From NCBI GenBank assembly GCA_041398965.1, contig JAWKTT010000061.1, forward strand, positions 1 to 15,116: DNA of 15,116 nucleotides, read 5' to 3'. Below, piece by piece: positions 13,642 to 15,116 of the stretch (its first letter is position 1; the number at the start of each line of letters is the position of its first letter). The notes below the pieces were generated by a model. It worked only from the letters and a program-made list of their open reading frames with translations, ran no database searches and was not told where the DNA came from. The position numbers were made by a program, and so were the translations under genes. Source of the DNA: JAWKTT01 sp041398965. Lineage in GTDB: Bacteria > Planctomycetota > Planctomycetia > Planctomycetales > Planctomycetaceae.

Positions 13642-14979
13642 TCAGGTGGGGGTGGTGGGTGGTTTGGGGTGGGGTATATGGTGGTTGGTTAGCTGCCACA
13701 GGCTCCAGATGAGCGCAGCGGACAGGGCCGCGAGCAGTTTTCTCAGGTTCGAGCCGGCGGCGGCGAGGGTGACGTTGATGGCGTCACCGATCAGTCCTTT
13801 CAGGAAGCAGCGGCCGAGGCGATTCTCTTTCTTCAGGTGGCCGATCTTGGGTTCCACCGCGCTGCGGAGGCGTTTGCGTTTCTTTTGGGTGCGGGTGAGA
13901 TTGCGATTGCATCTCCCTTGTAATTGTGGCCGCGATACCCTTTGTCGACGTAGGCGTCGGTCACTTCTAAGTCGGTGTGTGATTCCACCTGGGCCAGTGC
14001 CTGCGCGAGCGTGTGGCCGTCGTACGGGTTTCCTTCGCAGAGTTGAGCACCGACAATCCAGTTGCCGCGGTTGGTGGTGACGATCGAGACCTTCTGGCCG
14101 AACTCGTATCGCTTGTGGGCTTTCCCTTTGCTGATGCACTGCGTTTCGGGTTCGTGGAGACTGTAGAGTTTCCTCGGATCGGTTGGCTGTTGAACATGCA
14201 GACGCGCGCACAACGCCAGCAGTTCTTTCAGCGACTCATCGGGTTGACTTACCTTGCGAGTGACATCCCGGATCACGCGGCCCAGCCAGGTGCGCATCTT
14301 CTTCAGTTGACGACGCATTCGTTGGAACTGCTTGGCGTGTGCGTATCGACCGACACGAACAGACCCCTTCTTCGCCACGCGGAGGTACGTCTGTCGTAGC
14401 TTGATGCCTCGTTCTCTTGCCGCAGCGGCCAGTTTGTTGATGGCCCGATGGTAACAGTTTCGAGTCGGTCGGGTGCGTGATGTTCTTCTCTTGAACGGTC
14501 GTGTCGACCGTCACTTGCTTCAGCTCGCGCGGCGAGACTTCCCCTTCACGTCGTGCCATGGCGATCGTCTCTTCCAGTAGCAGTGTGAGCTTGTTGGCAC
14601 CAACACGCTGCCGCCATTTGACGAGCGACGTTGAGTGTAAGGGAACCTCGTGTTGCGTTGCGGCTCATGCCGCATAAGACAACATCGTGTCGAACCCGCA
14701 GAAGCACTGCCAGTACGGGTTTTCGACCCACCGTTCGAGCAGCGATTCATCGGATTCATTGAACGCATGCTTGAGGTCATGCAGGCCGACCATCAATCGA
14801 ATCGACTTCGCCGGTGCTCCCATGTCCGGCGAATAGCACTCGGCCAACGCCGCGTCGAAACGAGACCAGTCGATCTTCGCCGCCAGGACCAGCAGCGGAT
14901 GGTCCAGCTTGAGAATCTGCCGAAAGCTGGCCCGAAACAAATCGAGCTGCTGAGCGTTCAAAGCGCCTGCGGGCCTCAT
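13642..14979 (-). pseudogene. IS5-type DDE transposase, frameshifted and interrupted
   Basis: From ATG 14979 (MRPAGALNAQQLDLF; an earlier in-frame start lies at 15048) the protein is recognisable to 13642, about the full family length. Segments in order are the DUF772-type N-terminus with SDESLLERWVENPYWQCFCG, the DDE region starting VTVDTTVQEKNITHPTDSKL, GRYAHAKQFQRMRRQLKKMR, the second acidic box GNPYDGHTL, then DKGYRGHNYKGD and RSAVEPKIGHLKKENRLGR with the catalytic Glu. It is broken three times: a 27-nt hairpin insertion with a stop (14656-14682), a one-base gain near 14452 (ctgttacc where ctgtacc is expected), and a one-base loss near 13911. The frame returns to its original phase after the last. 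It would not make an active transposase. Confidence 0.85.
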
Positions 14980-15065
14980 GCCTGCCTCAAATTGCAAGAA
15001 AACAAAACGATCCACCACCGTTCCCTGCAATTCTAACACCCCCGTCACCCCACCCCACCCCGAAG
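13663..15065 (-). mobile_element. IS5-type insertion sequence relic, tentative ends
   Basis: The transposase remnant is bracketed by inverted G-rich sequences: ggggtggggt at 13666-13675 on + and the same ten bases on - at 15052-15061, each preceded by tt plus one base. These are the best candidate terminal repeats, but low-complexity G tracts make chance matching possible, and I find no convincing target duplication. About 50 bases beyond the right end remain in the window without a feature. Confidence 0.5.
14656..14682. repeat. 27-nt hairpin insertion inside the transposase gene
   Basis: Relative to the family pattern FCG-FDTM-QHEVP the gene has 27 extra bases, exactly nine codons, containing the perfect palindrome tgcggc-tcat-gccgca (14659-14674). 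It keeps the frame but adds a stop (tat gcg gca tga on -). It resembles a single REP-like hairpin inserted into the IS. Confidence 0.6.
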
Positions 15066-15116
15066 AACAAACAAGAAAACCACTTCGTCAGGGACGACTA
15101 CATAGCCTCCATGACG

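Overview
The window looks chromosomal and most likely comes from a planctomycete. Three things point that way: a short PheT that lacks the N-terminal tRNA-binding OB domain, IS5-, ISAs1- and REP-transposase relics of kinds I associate with that phylum, and a polymorphic-toxin immunity cluster. The phylum is an inference and no genus is assigned.

Layout. (1) 1-2447: pheT on + (housekeeping), then a short intergenic stretch with a GC-only hairpin. (2) 2448-6898: two genes on -. These are a probable modification-dependent restriction enzyme (EVE-type reader domain plus HsdR-N-like PD-(D/E)XK nuclease) directly downstream of an intact AcnA-type aconitase. (3) 7088-7486: a scar made of an ISAs1-type transposase N-terminus (+) abutting a REP-type HUH transposase fragment (-). 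(4) 7523-11075: a toxin/immunity cluster on -. Read in its own direction it starts with the C-terminal DNA/RNA non-specific endonuclease domain of a polymorphic toxin, continues with five tandem about 482-bp units each holding an NTF2-fold-like immunity gene, and ends with an unrelated DUF6882-like gene. (5) 11076-13061: a 65-bp inverted REP doublet (REPIN-like) whose hairpin is followed at once by a 1.92-kb group II intron with its reverse transcriptase/maturase. (6) 13038-13576: two small weakly supported ORFs on -, one cut by the intron. (7) about 13642-15065: an inactivated IS5-type element with two frameshifts and a 27-nt hairpin insertion carrying a stop codon.

The most interesting structure is the immunity array. 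Immediately upstream of each of the four downstream immunity genes, in another frame, lies a degenerate copy of the toxin's last 19 codons. It ends in a stop codon that overlaps the immunity start by exactly 35 nt, the same overlap seen between the real toxin and its own immunity gene. The array therefore looks like serially duplicated toxin-immunity cassettes whose toxin bodies were deleted, leaving the toxin tail that carries the immunity gene's ribosome-binding site and start codon. Three of the five immunity copies share one N-terminal frameshift, one has a second, and the 3' end of one copy is identical to that of another, so the array has been actively duplicated and recombined. No toxin trunk (Rhs, filamentous haemagglutinin, secretion signal) is present; the upstream side is replaced by the REP doublet, the intron and the IS relic.
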